Origin: Odontesthes bonariensis
Taxonomy: Eukaryota; Chordata; Actinopteri; Atheriniformes; Atherinopsidae
NCBI RefSeq assembly: GCF_027942865.1
Contig: NC_134514.1
Span: 15,361,965 to 15,425,964 of the forward strand
Length of the DNA stretch: 64,000 nt
Reading direction: 5' to 3'
Part shown: positions 14,801 through 27,600 of the stretch, in pieces
Numbering within the stretch: position 1 is the first letter of the stretch
Layout of the letters: every line of letters starts with the position of its first letter
Notes under the pieces: model-generated
Databases searched by the model: none
What the model saw: only the letters and a program-made list of their open reading frames with translations
Told to the model about the DNA's origin: nothing
Program-made: the position numbers and the translations under genes

Positions 14801-17800
14801 GTTTTTAAGGTGTCCTCAGTAAGAACCATCCACTTGTCAGACAATTTCCTGACCACTCTGCCTGCAGATATTTTCTCAGGCTGCAGTCAGTTGGAGAATG
14901 TCTTCCTCCATGGTAACCCCTGGATGTGTGATTGCCGTATGGAGTGGTTTTCCGTGTGGGCACAGAGGAACACAGGTGAGCGGTACACCTGCACTTTCTC
15001 TGAATTATTTCGAGAAATGTTAGGATGTAATATGCTTATAAGCGTTAAAAACCTCTCCTCTGTGAACTTTAGAAATCCATTTCTGCTCAGATGTTCAGTG
15101 GTATGTTTTTCTCCTTAAAACTGGTCGAGCATAAAGTGTTACCCCAGGCAAGACAGACATATCCAAGAGAAACATATTAATCTTTGCAGTCAACATTGGA
15201 GTCAGAAATCATAATGTTTCACCACACAGGCTGCAGAAAACTCTAAAGAAACAGGACAACACAAGGCAGTTTTTGATTCATGACTTGGCTATAGCAAAAG
15301 TCAGCTCAAATATTAGAATTTTGTCCAGTGATGATAATCTTTTTTGGTTCACACGTTTTACTATCAAATTTCGATTGAGCTGGCCTATAATGTGGAAACT
15401 GTAAATGTTCTCACTCCTTGCCACCAACTATACACTCTTAACACTTGATAATCATTTCCAGGTGTGCTGAAATGCAAGCGAGACAGGAGTTATCGGGGAG
15501 GCCAGCTGTGTCCTGTTTGTCAAAATCCTGCTTCTTACCACAACAGACCACTAGCCCTGCTCCACAGTGATGCCTTTGCTTGTACTAAACCCTGGATCAA
15601 ACCCCATCTAAAGCAGAAAAACATTAGCTTGGAGGAGGGGGACTTCACTCCAGTTTCCCCCAAGGACTTCATCGCCCCCTTAGGCTCCATACAAATTAAC
15701 CTGGCTGACCAGTTCTACAATGATGCCAGTCTGTCCTGCACTGTTCAGAGGCCCACTGCATTTGAGAACCTGACACAAACCTTAGAGGAGGAGGAAGGAC
15801 ACAATGTTACCGTTCTTACTACCAGCATGATTACATATTTGGTGTGTAACATTGACTATGAACACATCCAACACATGTGGCAAATCCTGGCCACCTACAG
15901 TGACTCTCCTATGAGGCTAGAAAGAGGTTTAATGCTGTCCAGAACACCCGAAATGGTGTACAGATATAGCCAAGTAAAGGAGAAAGGGGAAGAAAATATT
16001 GCAAACATTGTGGCTGAGATTAAAGCCTCTCCTTCATGGTTAATGCAGGGAGAAGTGAGCCTCCAGCTTGACCGTACTACTACCACCTTTTCCACTCTGC
16101 ATATCAAGTACCAGTCTGTGGTGAAACTACGCGTGGAAAGTGCACCATCTAAAAGGGGCCACTATTCCTGGACCATGATTAAGAGAAACAATCAAACCAA
16201 GACTGAGCACACTGTGATCACAGGTGGGGATTCCTGACTTTAATTACTGATAATCTTGCTGATTAGTGATGCGACCTTCAGTAATACTTCAGTATTACAA
16301 TTTACAAATCAGGGAGGATTATAATTCAGAAAGATTAAGAGTGTATTTTGTTTTAGTTTTCAAAAAACATAAATACTCTGATTAATTATTTACTTTTTAA
16401 CATAGGTGGTGTGGCACAGTTGAGCTGTCAAATTCAGGGTGAGCCAAAGCCTCTGATGGAGTGGATTTTACCAGATGGAAGTAAGGTCAGAGCTCCTTAT
16501 TCCAGTGAGGACAGGAGGATCATAATCACTGCTGAAGGGAAGCTAACACTTCGTGGTGCAGATGCCTCTGACACCGGACTCTACTGGTGCATTGCCACAA
16601 ACTACCTGGATGCAGATATCCTCATATTTCGAGTGACAGTGCTTTCTCCTGATGTAGAAGAGGTGGAGGTTAATGGTCTTCAACTTTCAAAGTCACTTGG
16701 TGAAAAGCTGGTATTCGACTGTAGCTCCACAGGGAGTCCTGAGGCTTCAGTTTCCTGGATTCTCCCTGACCACTCAGTACTGGACAACTCTCAAGGGAAC
16801 AGAAACATGTTTGAGAATGGGACACTGCTGATTAAGGGCCTCACAGCAAGGGATCGGGGATTTTATAGGTGTTTGGTTGCTAATCACCTGGGAGTTGACC
16901 TGCTCGTGTCTCAGGTGACACTGAATGAGGAAAGGCTCGAGGCTGAGACAGTCTTGGATAGTGAGGGATCAGGGATGGTGATGGAGGTCAAGGTGGATTC
17001 TACCTTTGCAGAAAGTACAATCAATCCCAATGAAAATCCCTCCTCCAGTCCCGCTGACAGAACTACTCAGGAATTCAGGACTATAACCTCAGATCGACCT
17101 TACCCTAGATCCAGATTTTTGGGCAGAGGAAGTTCAGGGGGTAGACTGGGACAGAGAAGGACAGGGGCAGCTCGGAACAGACACATTTGGAATAGCAGGG
17201 TCTTTGATAAAGCTTCCAGGACAGTTGATCCCGTGAAATTTGCTGAATTTCTGAAAAAAGCCCAGCATGGATCAAGGTTAAAAACTGGCACAGAGAATAA
17301 AACAGAACTAAAACATGAAAACCCCCACAGTCGTTTTTCTAGTGATGATGAAATTGGCTCTGGTGAGGGTCATAATGAAGACCATTCTATTGTAGTCCCG
17401 GGGATAGTAGAACCAACTAAAGAATCAATAACAGCACAGAAAGGTGAGAGTCATATTTTAACAGCAGGGGTGCAGCAAATTGTTGATGCAGAAAACGCAT
17501 ATAGCCATTACATTCAGTCAAGTAAAATGAAAGAAAATAAAAATACACCAACAACAGAGACTTATATGCAATCAGATTCTACACCAGTGAGGTCCATTTT
17601 CACTCACATGCCAATTCCAATTGAGACAACAGAGTTTTATGCTTTGGAAAAAAACAGTAATTCACTCCTGAACATACAGCCAGTCACTCTACAACTTACC
17701 TTGGCAGACACTGAACAAGAAACTCAACTCAAGTTTTCAGGAGAACCACCTGCAGAGACAGAGACATCCACTGGGGCGGTGTTAACTTTTACTACAGACC

Positions 17801-20800
17801 CTAATGTTACTCCAATGAGGGATGGTCCAGGCCCAATGGAACTTATCATCCACACAGACCCTGAAAGCCAGACCACATTCACAGCAATCACCACCACAGA
17901 GCGACAGAAGGACGAGATCACCTTTCACACTACCCAGACAATAAAATCCCCACGCCTGTCTGCGGGATCCACCATCATCTCCCAGCAGAAGATCCATATT
18001 ATCCCACACAATAACAGCAGAGGAAGGGGTGGCAGACGGGTCCTCCATGGTCGTAGGAGGATAATAAAACCCAACAGGATCACTGACATACAGTCCTTCA
18101 TCAATAGGCTTAAACAGCCCTCTATAAGGAAAGATGGAAATACCTCTGTGCCATACCAGATTGAATTGACCTCAGGTAAGACAGCCTGTTGTGATGCCAG
18201 CCATGATTCAGTTTGTGCTGCATGTTCCATGTATGACTGATTTCTCTATCAGTCTATGAATTTTTCTAAGTCTATGCATGTTTTTTTTTCTTTTGTCAGA
18301 TTGTAATTGTGATGAAGACAAGAAGACAGTAAACACTAATGTGCAGCTCATTACACCCACTGCTTCCTCCAATCCCTTTCTAAGTAAAACAGAGAGACCT
18401 GCATCTATACAAAAGACTGCAGCTTCTTCCACAAATCGGCACAGTACTGCAAATGCTCCCTTCAGTCATGCTGAGTCTATAACATCTGCTGATGCTCCTG
18501 AAATTGATCCTACAGATGATCCATTTTTTACCTCAAATAAAGGACTGTCATCCACCACACCCACAACTACAACGGCATCCAAGGTTATTCGTGGAAGAAT
18601 TCCATGGAACAGGCTGTTTGGAGGCAAAGAAAGGGAAAAGATACTGAACAGGTTAAAGAGGCCATCCACCCGAAGAAAAACTTCAACTATAGCTCAGACT
18701 ACAACAGTGACACCAACCACAACCACTGCTGCTATGCCCACCAATAAGCCAATCTCAATTCCTGAATCTGAGACGAGATCCACTCCACCATCTGTACACA
18801 AGCAGCACAAAGAGAGCTTATTCGATGATGACTATGAAGGTGTAGCCTCTGCAGATTTTGAGTTCACAACAATGCGACCAAACTTTCAACATATAATTAC
18901 GACAAGTTTACCACATTACCCCAAGTCTTTTACCACTTCTGAAACACCTGCAGAATTACAGACTCTGCCCTCTCCAGCTACCGTGAATGTACATTCTGTT
19001 GAAAATCCCGATGAAGCATTGTCAGGCTCTGGGAAAATACCTGATAATTTGCTTGTAATCAGACAGAGGCCTGGTGGGACAAGGGGAAGACAGGGGCAAA
19101 GAAGGAGGCCTTTTTGGGGCAGGAGGCCTTTCAGGAAACCTGGAATCACTAAAGTAATTCCTACCACTACAACTGGAGCTTCAACTACAGAGGAAACAAC
19201 TATGGAAACTACAGTGAAAGCCACGACACAATTTCAACAGACTGTTTCCCTTCACAGTTCCTTGCACACACCATCAAGGGCTGTTTCCATTGACCAAACA
19301 TCAGGGAAGACTGACTTATATGACAAATTTGACTGGACATCGAGCAGTTTACTGACCTACACTACCACCAAGACTCCTTTTATTGCTTCAACCACTTATA
19401 ATCCTACCACTTCTTTACTGATACCAGTTACCACAAAACGAACTTACACAACAGCTCAGACCAGAATCCACAGTCACATCAGACCACCAATACAGAGGAA
19501 GAATGAAGACACCGTACGCAGGCCACCAATGAGAAGAATCAGACCCACAGCCCAAAGCAGTAGTGTCAGAGGCAGTGCAGATAAAGGCCTTATCTTTGAC
19601 ACAATGACCATCTTTACAGCTGAGCAAGGACACAACACCCATGATTCATACAACAAGGGAATGCATATCTCTTCTATTTATAATAATGTACCTGACAATA
19701 AAGGTACCACTGCTAGTACTCCTGGATTTGAACTCACTACAAAGACCTTGACAAGTAAGCCAAGTATAGTTGGTGGAAATGCAGCTAGCTTTACTGTTTT
19801 GTCCAACTCAGATGCTTTCTTGCCATGTGAGGCTGTAGGAATCCCACAACCATTTATAACCTGGAAACGCTTCTCCTCAAGCACAGGTACACACACAATT
19901 TAATCAATTGTTAAAAAATCTAAAGTTTCAGAACATTTTCAGGTAAATAGTTAAAATAAATACAATTTTTAAACATGACATATTTGAGATCTGAAAATAC
20001 AATGATTAAAGAGCTTGATTTTATAATTTGGCTATTGTGAAATATGTGAAAAAAAATGTAAAAGATTTTTATTTAGCAAAAGCAGTGCTTATTCAGATTT
20101 TGTAAGTCTTCATGTTGAATGTGTTTTTTTTGCTCTCTCTCTTAGGAAACACAATGACTATTAAGGGAAGGATGGGCAAGTTTGAGGTGTTGAGCAATGG
20201 CACCCTGTCCATCCAGAATGCCAACATAAAGGACCGCGGCCAATATCTTTGTCTTGCTGAGAATGATCATGGAGCAGATAAGCTTCTTGTCACCCTCTCT
20301 GTGGTAGCTTACCCCTCACGTATCCTAGAGCCAAAAATGCGAGATATGAAATTTCATACAGGAAACACAGTGGAGATGAAATGCAAAGCCGAGGGCAGGC
20401 CCATACCAGTGATTTCCTGGATTTTGGCTAACCGGACCCAAGTCAGGGATCAGAACACAGAGAAGGGGAGGGTATCAGTATCTTCTGAAGGGACTCTAAT
20501 AATTGAGCATGTGTCTGTGTATGATAGAGGTTTTTACAAATGTATCGCCAGTAACCCAGCTGGAGCAGATACTGCTACAGTCCGACTACAGGTGGTGGCA
20601 GCTCCACCGGGCATTGTTGAGGAAAAACGTCAGCAGCTAAAAGCGAGCTTGAGCCAAACCTTGTGGCTACCTTGCACAGGCCATGGCACCCCTCATCCAA
20701 ATATTCACTGGGTTCTTCATGATGGATCAGTTGTCAAAGCTAACAGACGTGCCAGTGACCCAAGGATATCAATGTTAGAAAATGGAACGCTTCTCATAAA

Positions 20801-23607
20801 ACATGTGACCTTTACAGATAGTGGAAAATTTGAATGTATTGCTACCAGCTCTACTGGTTCAGAACGAATGGTGGTGACTCTGACAGTAGAGACACAAGAG
20901 TCTGCACCTCAAATAGTAGAGACATCTGAGCCCATAACAGAGTTGTCTTATGGGGATCAGTTGAGTCTAAACTGTTCAGCAACAGGAGATCCTAAGCCAA
21001 GAATCATCTGGAGGCTACCTTCTAAAGCTGTTGTTGATCATTGGCACAGGTGAAAATACTCATCTAAGTGGCATAAATGTACAGAATAACACTAAAACAT
21101 TTACAGAAAACATATCATTCAAAACTAAAGTAAACAATGAAAGCATTTTGGAGAGACAAGTAAATCTTCTCTTAATAATGTAAGGCTGTACTAACCAAAT
21201 GACAACAAGTTAATGATTTTCACTAAAAGTCAGGAATGTGCAACTGTAATCTGAAGAAAAAAAAACACAAATGAACATCTCAATGGATCGTTTTGTCTAC
21301 TAGTGATTAGTATTTTGTTGTCTTTTTCACATCCTGATCTTAGGTTACCTTTATATATCTCATTTTTAGTTTAGTGCATTTGATGTTTTTAGATGTCTTC
21401 ATAAACCACAGAATTCTGGAGTAATGCCACAACAGGGTAATTATTTTTTAGATTGGGATATATATAACATAATTAAATTCAGTCAGATTAGAACTGAAAT
21501 CACATAATTTGAAATGCAGAAAGCCTTTACAATGATATGTGTGTGCATGCTTGTATGTGTGTATCTTCTATGATATGACTCTTGTTTTATGCTGTGTAAT
21601 TTTCCAGGATGGGCAGTCGAATTAAGGTTCTGGATAATGGTACTCTTATCGTTAATACACTGAGTGATAAAGATGCTGGAGACTATATCTGTGTGGCACG
21701 AAGCATGATTGGTGATGATCTTCAGCTCATGAGAGTCAGAGTATCAATGAAGCCTGCCAAAATAGAGCCTAAGCTTTATGGGAAGAAGCAAGTTTCCTAC
21801 GGTAATGACTTGAAAGTTGACTGTAAAGCCTCTGGAGCACCGAAGCCAGAGATCTCCTGGGGTCTACCAGATGGTACAGTGGTCAACAGTGCTTTGCAGT
21901 CTGACGCTAGCCATGGAGGGGGACGAGCAAGACGCTATACTCTCTTTGACAATGGAACGCTTTATCTAAACCAGGTATACCATTGCATCAACTATAAGCT
22001 TGAATAAAACGTACAAAAACAGATTAAAGTTTAACAATAATTTCATGTGTCTTCAGGTTGGAATATCAGAAGAAGGAGACTACACCTGCTATGCTGAAAA
22101 CCAAGTGGGAAAAGATGAAATGCACGTACATATCACTGTGGTATCAGCTCCCCCCAGGATACATCCACCTAGCCAGACCTATGCTAGGGTGAAGCCTGGG
22201 GATAATATTCGCTTTGACTGCGAAGTGTTTGGGGAGCCCAAACCCAAGATCTTGTGGATGCTTCCTACCAATGATGTAATAGCGGCATCAAATGAACGCT
22301 ATTTAATGCATGTCAATGGTTCTCTGGATATTAGGGATGTGAAGCTAGTTGATGCCGGGGAGTATGTTTGTATGGCTCGTAATCCTGGTGGAGAAAACAG
22401 AAAAGTTTATAAACTGGACATAAATGGGAATCCACCAGTGATCAATGGCTACCGACAGAACAGGACTGTAATTAAAGATGTTGCTCCAAAACACTCCAGG
22501 AAACTTGTAGACTGTAATGCGGATGGTGATCCCACTCCAACTATCACATGGATTATGCCTGATAACATATTTCTTCCAGCACCATACTTTGGCAGCAGGA
22601 TTATTGTTCACCACAATGGGACACTAGAGATTCGTAACGTGCGGCCTACCGATACAGCAGAATTCATTTGCTTGGCAAGAAATGATGGGGGTGAAGCAGT
22701 ATTGGTAGTGCAGCTGGAAGTTACCAGCATGCTTCGAAGGCCAATCTTTAAGAACCCTTTCAATGAACGCATAATGTCTGGTATTGGGAAAACAACAGTT
22801 TTGAATTGTTCTGCTAATGGGCACCCAATCCCAGACATGATTTGGATTTTGCCCAATGGAACACAATTTACTGGTGGATCCAGCCATGACTCTCACCACC
22901 AACTAGGCAATGATGGGACCTTAGTAATCTACAACTCTCAGAAAGAAGATTCTGGGAAGTATCGTTGTGGTGCCAAAAATTTTCTGGGTTATATTGAGAA
23001 GGTAATAATTTTGAATATTGGGCAGAAGCCTTACATCCTGACAAGACCCAAGGGCATCATACGCAGCATGTCTGGGGAAGTCCTGTTCCTTCACTGTCTG
23101 TCTGATGGTAGTCCGAGGCCCAAGATCTATTGGACCATTCCTAATGGCCACACTCTTACCCGGCCTCAAGTACTAGGGCGCTACCAACTGCTAGAGAATG
23201 GCACCCTAGTTGTTCAGGATACTACTCTCCACGATCGAGGAAACTACATCTGCAGGGCTCGTAATGATGCTGGGGAGGCAGTGCTCACTGTTCCTGTTAG
23301 TGTCATTTCTTACCCTCCACGGATAACTACAGGGCCCCCTCCCAGTGTAAGGGTAGTATTTGGGACACCTCTCCAGCTGAACTGTGTTGCCTCCGGGATC
23401 CCCAAGCCAGAGATCACCTGGGAGCTTCCTGATCATTCAGTTCTGTCAGCAGCAGAGCAAGGACGGCCTATGGGTAGCGAGCTGCTTCACCCTCATGGTA
23501 CACTTATCATCCAGAGGCCCACAGCATCAGACTCTGGCAGATACGAGTGTCTGGCCAAGAACCACCTCGGTACAGACTCCAAGGTCACATTTGTACGTGT
23601 AATTTGA
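11834..23607 (+). CDS. igsf10: Immunoglobulin superfamily member 10 (LRR + 12 Ig domains)
   Basis: Secreted matrix-type protein; human IGSF10 is linked to early migration of GnRH neurons. Nine coding exons join in frame: 11834-12036, 13567-13696, 14585-14975, 15462-16223, 16406-18175, 18300-19886, 20146-21049, 21608-21974, 22057-23607, giving about 2554 residues (human about 2623). All introns are GT-AG. The start gives a signal peptide (hydrophobic core LLSALLILAA), then a CxxxCxC LRR N-cap, leucine-rich repeats to about residue 220, and an LRR C-cap (NPWMCDC). Twelve C2-type Ig domains follow: two at about residues 498-685, then ten from about 1590 to the end. Between them lies a Thr-rich, basic, low-complexity spacer of about 900 residues. 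I prefer IGSF10 over its paralogue MXRA5 because CTFRYLTAIP, EFINPEAFYGL, LVCNIDY, LPSKAVVD and RRYTLFDNGTLY follow human IGSF10 closely and P2RY12 is the next gene, as in human 3q25. Confidence 0.93.
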
Positions 23608-24600
23608 GAAAGGACAGTATATTCCTATTGTCAATATTAACAGACACTGTTCTGTACCTTGTGTCTATGCTGTCTAGCACATGGATTTGTAAGAACTGAG
23701 GCTTGAGGAACATTATTAACAAGTCACAGATATGGATAAAAAAACTGATCACATGAAGACGTGATTATATACTGATATTTTTTTTAACTGAAAAACACAT
23801 CTGGGGGTTACAAAGTTGTTATTATAACAACTAAATGGCTGGAAATTCATGGGTGGTTCTCAGTTGGGTCAGTTGACATGGAAGCAGAGTGATTGCTCTG
23901 ACCAGACATTGAGTGTAGTATCACTACACTATAGTGTATATATCACTGTAGATACTATTACAGCACATATAGACAGGAAAAAAAAGTTTTAAAAGATAGA
24001 CGGAAAAAAATCAAAGGGTTCCCAAGAGGGTTGTAATTCCCTTTGGACATTTGCCAGGTACTGTTGCTGTCATGGGTTTAGCTTTGTTACTTAAAGGCAA
24101 ATTGAAAAGGCAACAGGCAGAGTATGTTGTAAAATATCTTTCAATGGCAGTTCGTTGAATTTTACTGCTCTATATAAAAAGAAATTAAGCTTGTCTTACA
24201 CTGGAAGCATATCTGCATGGACAGTACCACACTTTCATATCAGATTCAGATTTCTATATTGTAGTTTTTCTATTTTCATGTCAGTTTAAAGCAGACTTCT
24301 TTATGTCGATTGGCAGCGCAATAAAAGTGACACAATGATACATTAATCTATTGTGTTGTATACAAGAATTTATAGTAATGTAATACATGAAGCTAATCTG
24401 TAATAATACAGTACATATATGTATATATACATATGTGTGTGTATTTTTAATATTTACTATTTCAAGGTATTGGTGAAAATATTTAATAAAAAGTAAATAT
24501 TGCTTGTGTCATTAATGTTTATATTGGACTACTATTTCAAAATCACTTAAGTATGAAAAATGATTTACTTGTGGGCTAATAAAATGTTGTAATGAAGGCA
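23608..24600 (+). other. igsf10 3' untranslated region with polyadenylation signals
   Basis: AT-rich sequence after the stop codon. AATAAA hexamers stand at 24320-24325, 24485-24490 and 24578-24583, so the transcript probably ends about 0.7-1.0 kb after the stop. The exact site cannot be read from sequence alone. Confidence 0.5.
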
Positions 24601-27600
24601 ATTATCAGGTTGTACCTCACCTCAGCAGTAAGTTATAGGTCTGGCTGTAGTTGAGATCTTACAGACAGAGTTTTAACTTTCCAGCTGTGAAAATAGTCCA
24701 TCACCCAAACTTTTAGTGTACAGGACCCAAAGGAGAGCTTTTGATTTTTGTTGGTGATTATGTGCTAATTTTACTGCTCTCATATGAATGTATATAAAAA
24801 ATAAAGAAGGGTTAAAGACAGAAGAGGAAAAAAGACTTTTATATCATTTAGAGATGAAAATGTTAGTAACTGATATGGGTTTAAGTTTCTGTTTAAAACC
24901 TTATATATAAAAACGATAGACCTCACGCAAGACAAATTCATGAAACTGAAAAAAAATAATGAGATGGCCCACAATATATTGATTTTTATTCTTTAACCAC
25001 ACTTGATTAGCAACTGTTAAAGAAGAATAAGTTGCAAGCCACTGTATCTCAAGACATGCACTTAATGCTTTAAGAAAAACAACTGGAAGCAATTTCACAG
25101 TAAATTGCACCAGTTGTGGCTAATGATGCACCTTCCTTTGTACAAGACCTCGTAAATTGTGCTGCCTCTTGGCACTTTAAGGAAAACAAGTTTGAAAAGA
25201 GAAAAACTTATTTAGACATAATGTGAAATGGTCTTGTTTGAATCCACGTCAGTGCATGTCATTGAGAGAATCCTGTTTGTATTTGTAAATATTTTTTTTT
25301 TCTTTATGAAGCTGATGGTTGTATCAGAAAATGTTCTCGATTAAAATATATCAGAACAACAGCCTCTCTGGTATTTGAGGATGAAAACCAACTTTAAACA
25401 CAGCCAGTCAACAGGACACAATTAATTTGTTGTGGCTTTCGGTGCCTTACAGCTGCTTTTAAATGGAGACTCAAGAGAGGTCAGTGGTTATTTCTCAAAT
25501 GTGTGTTCCAATAAATCAGTACCTTAGGTCTTAGGAAAAATACATTTTTCCAAAGTTTAGAACCAATCCAGAGCAGTGTGATATGACCCAAGCAAATATG
25601 GGGAGAGAGGGAATTGCCCTCCATAAACTCTGGAATGCAGGCTACTTGCTTCATGATTTGAGAGAAAAGTGCTTTCATATGTGAACTAAGCAATAATCAA
25701 ACACAAATCCAAGTAGTTCAAAAGCACCACATACTCTTTAAATGGCCGTACAAAGTGAAAGAGTTTATCATTCACACCATGTGTCCACTGTGGATGGTGG
25801 AAAGTTTATTTTTTCAGTTCTGGCTTTTGTGATTCATGTTTGGGAAAGGATGGAGTTCACCTTACAATGACTTGGATATTCATGAGGATTATACACATAT
25901 GGTTTTCTAATCTCTTTGCTTTTGGATGTTTGAGGGTGCAGAGTTGCAGAGTAAAAAATATATAATTTAAAATGTAGCCAAATTAAGAAGCTATTGAAAG
26001 AAGCAGCATTTGTTTCTTACTTTACCTTCATCAAGTCAAAATATTTACCTCTAAGCCACTGCTGGTCACAAGCTGCTGAAACGATGTCAGCTTGAAGAAA
26101 TGCACTCCTACTGCCATTAAGCAAGAAGAATAAACCTAATGTGTTTTTTCCTAGATGAGGTAGTTTAAGCCATTGGCCACCTTGAAGATTGCAGAATGAC
26201 AGTTAAGTCGTACATACTGCCATCAGATCATGGACCTTCTTACAATTTATATAGTACAATTTCAGTCTACAACTACCCTGCTTCTATGCTGTAGCGACAT
26301 ACTGTACATCAATAGAGTTCTTTAATCATCAATAGAGACTTTAAACCAATTCTTAGCTAATTTCCCAACAGTCAGCAAGATTGTCCATTAACACAGAAAC
26401 AAATGGGAGATCGTGTCAGTTTAAATGCCACTCCAGCAGTTACCATTCCCTTTAAAAACTCATCTAAAAATATATATGACAAAAAAAATCTATTTGTGGT
26501 GTCATGGCTCGGTGCTAATTCTTCGCCCTTTTCTTCATTTGGGGATCTATGAAAATGCTAAAATGCCTTTCCCATGTTCCCCTCACACAATACAGACAAG
26601 TGAACAGGAGAACAGCGTGCTGGTTGGTTTCACCCTACTCTCCCAGCTATTCCCTTCTTTAAGGACACAACATGTACAGTAGTTTCTTTTTTTTCTCAGG
26701 TTTATCCATATTTTCATATTTGTGGAAGGGTTTTGTTTAGTGACAAATAGATTGTTATCTCCTGGTGACGTATCCCCAATCATGCATTTTCCAAAGCTTA
26801 AGAAAGAGCCCCAATAAGAAGTACAGAAGTTATGCCTTTAGATATGACATTGTGCCTTATTACAGTAGTAACAGAACACAATGACCCAGTTAGAGGGGCT
26901 GGGACACATAAACCATTATTCATTATGTACAAGAGCAAAATTACATGAGACATCAATGATATAAGTTACACATGTGCTTTTTCTGTTTAGACATCTAAAG
27001 ATGTCTGAATTAAACATTTACTTTATGAATGATATGCTGTCTTTCGCACTGAATGTACAGCCTACGGTAATTAATCATGTACCCCCAAATGGCGAATATA
27101 AGACCAGATAGTTAAAGGGCGAGAAAGGGAGCAAGGTAAGAAAAAGGAAAGTTTACAGAGTGGATAAACAAGGGAAACCAGAGTAGACCAAGACATACTT
27201 TTGGTCTGTGGTATAAATTCCATGCTTAAACTAGAATGCTAGCAGCCTGAACATGGAAATGGAGATCTCCGGAGAGGACTGCTTGGAGCTTACCAACAGG
27301 GGTTTCAGATAGTACTTCTCTGTTAGCACAAGAGTCCGTCATTTTTCTTTGAACCCTCAAACTTGGCAACACGTAAAGTCCCCAGTGGAATTAAGTGGAT
27401 CTTTCGCTTCTTTTTTGCTGAAATCAAATGGGTGGGAAATTGTTTTTTCAATGTTAGAACCTGCCTTTCAATCACACTCACTGTCTTGTGAACGCACACA
27501 AACATTTGATCATATGAAAGATTGGCATCTCTGTCAGTAACTGTGATCTCGCTGGAATTTCACACCAGTAGTGTAGAATCCACACCTCCACCTTTCAGCC

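Noticed and set aside
11834-23607. Assignment to MXRA5, a close LRR-Ig paralogue
   Set aside because: MXRA5 has the same domain layout, but segment-by-segment similarity and the neighbouring P2RY12 gene fit IGSF10 better.
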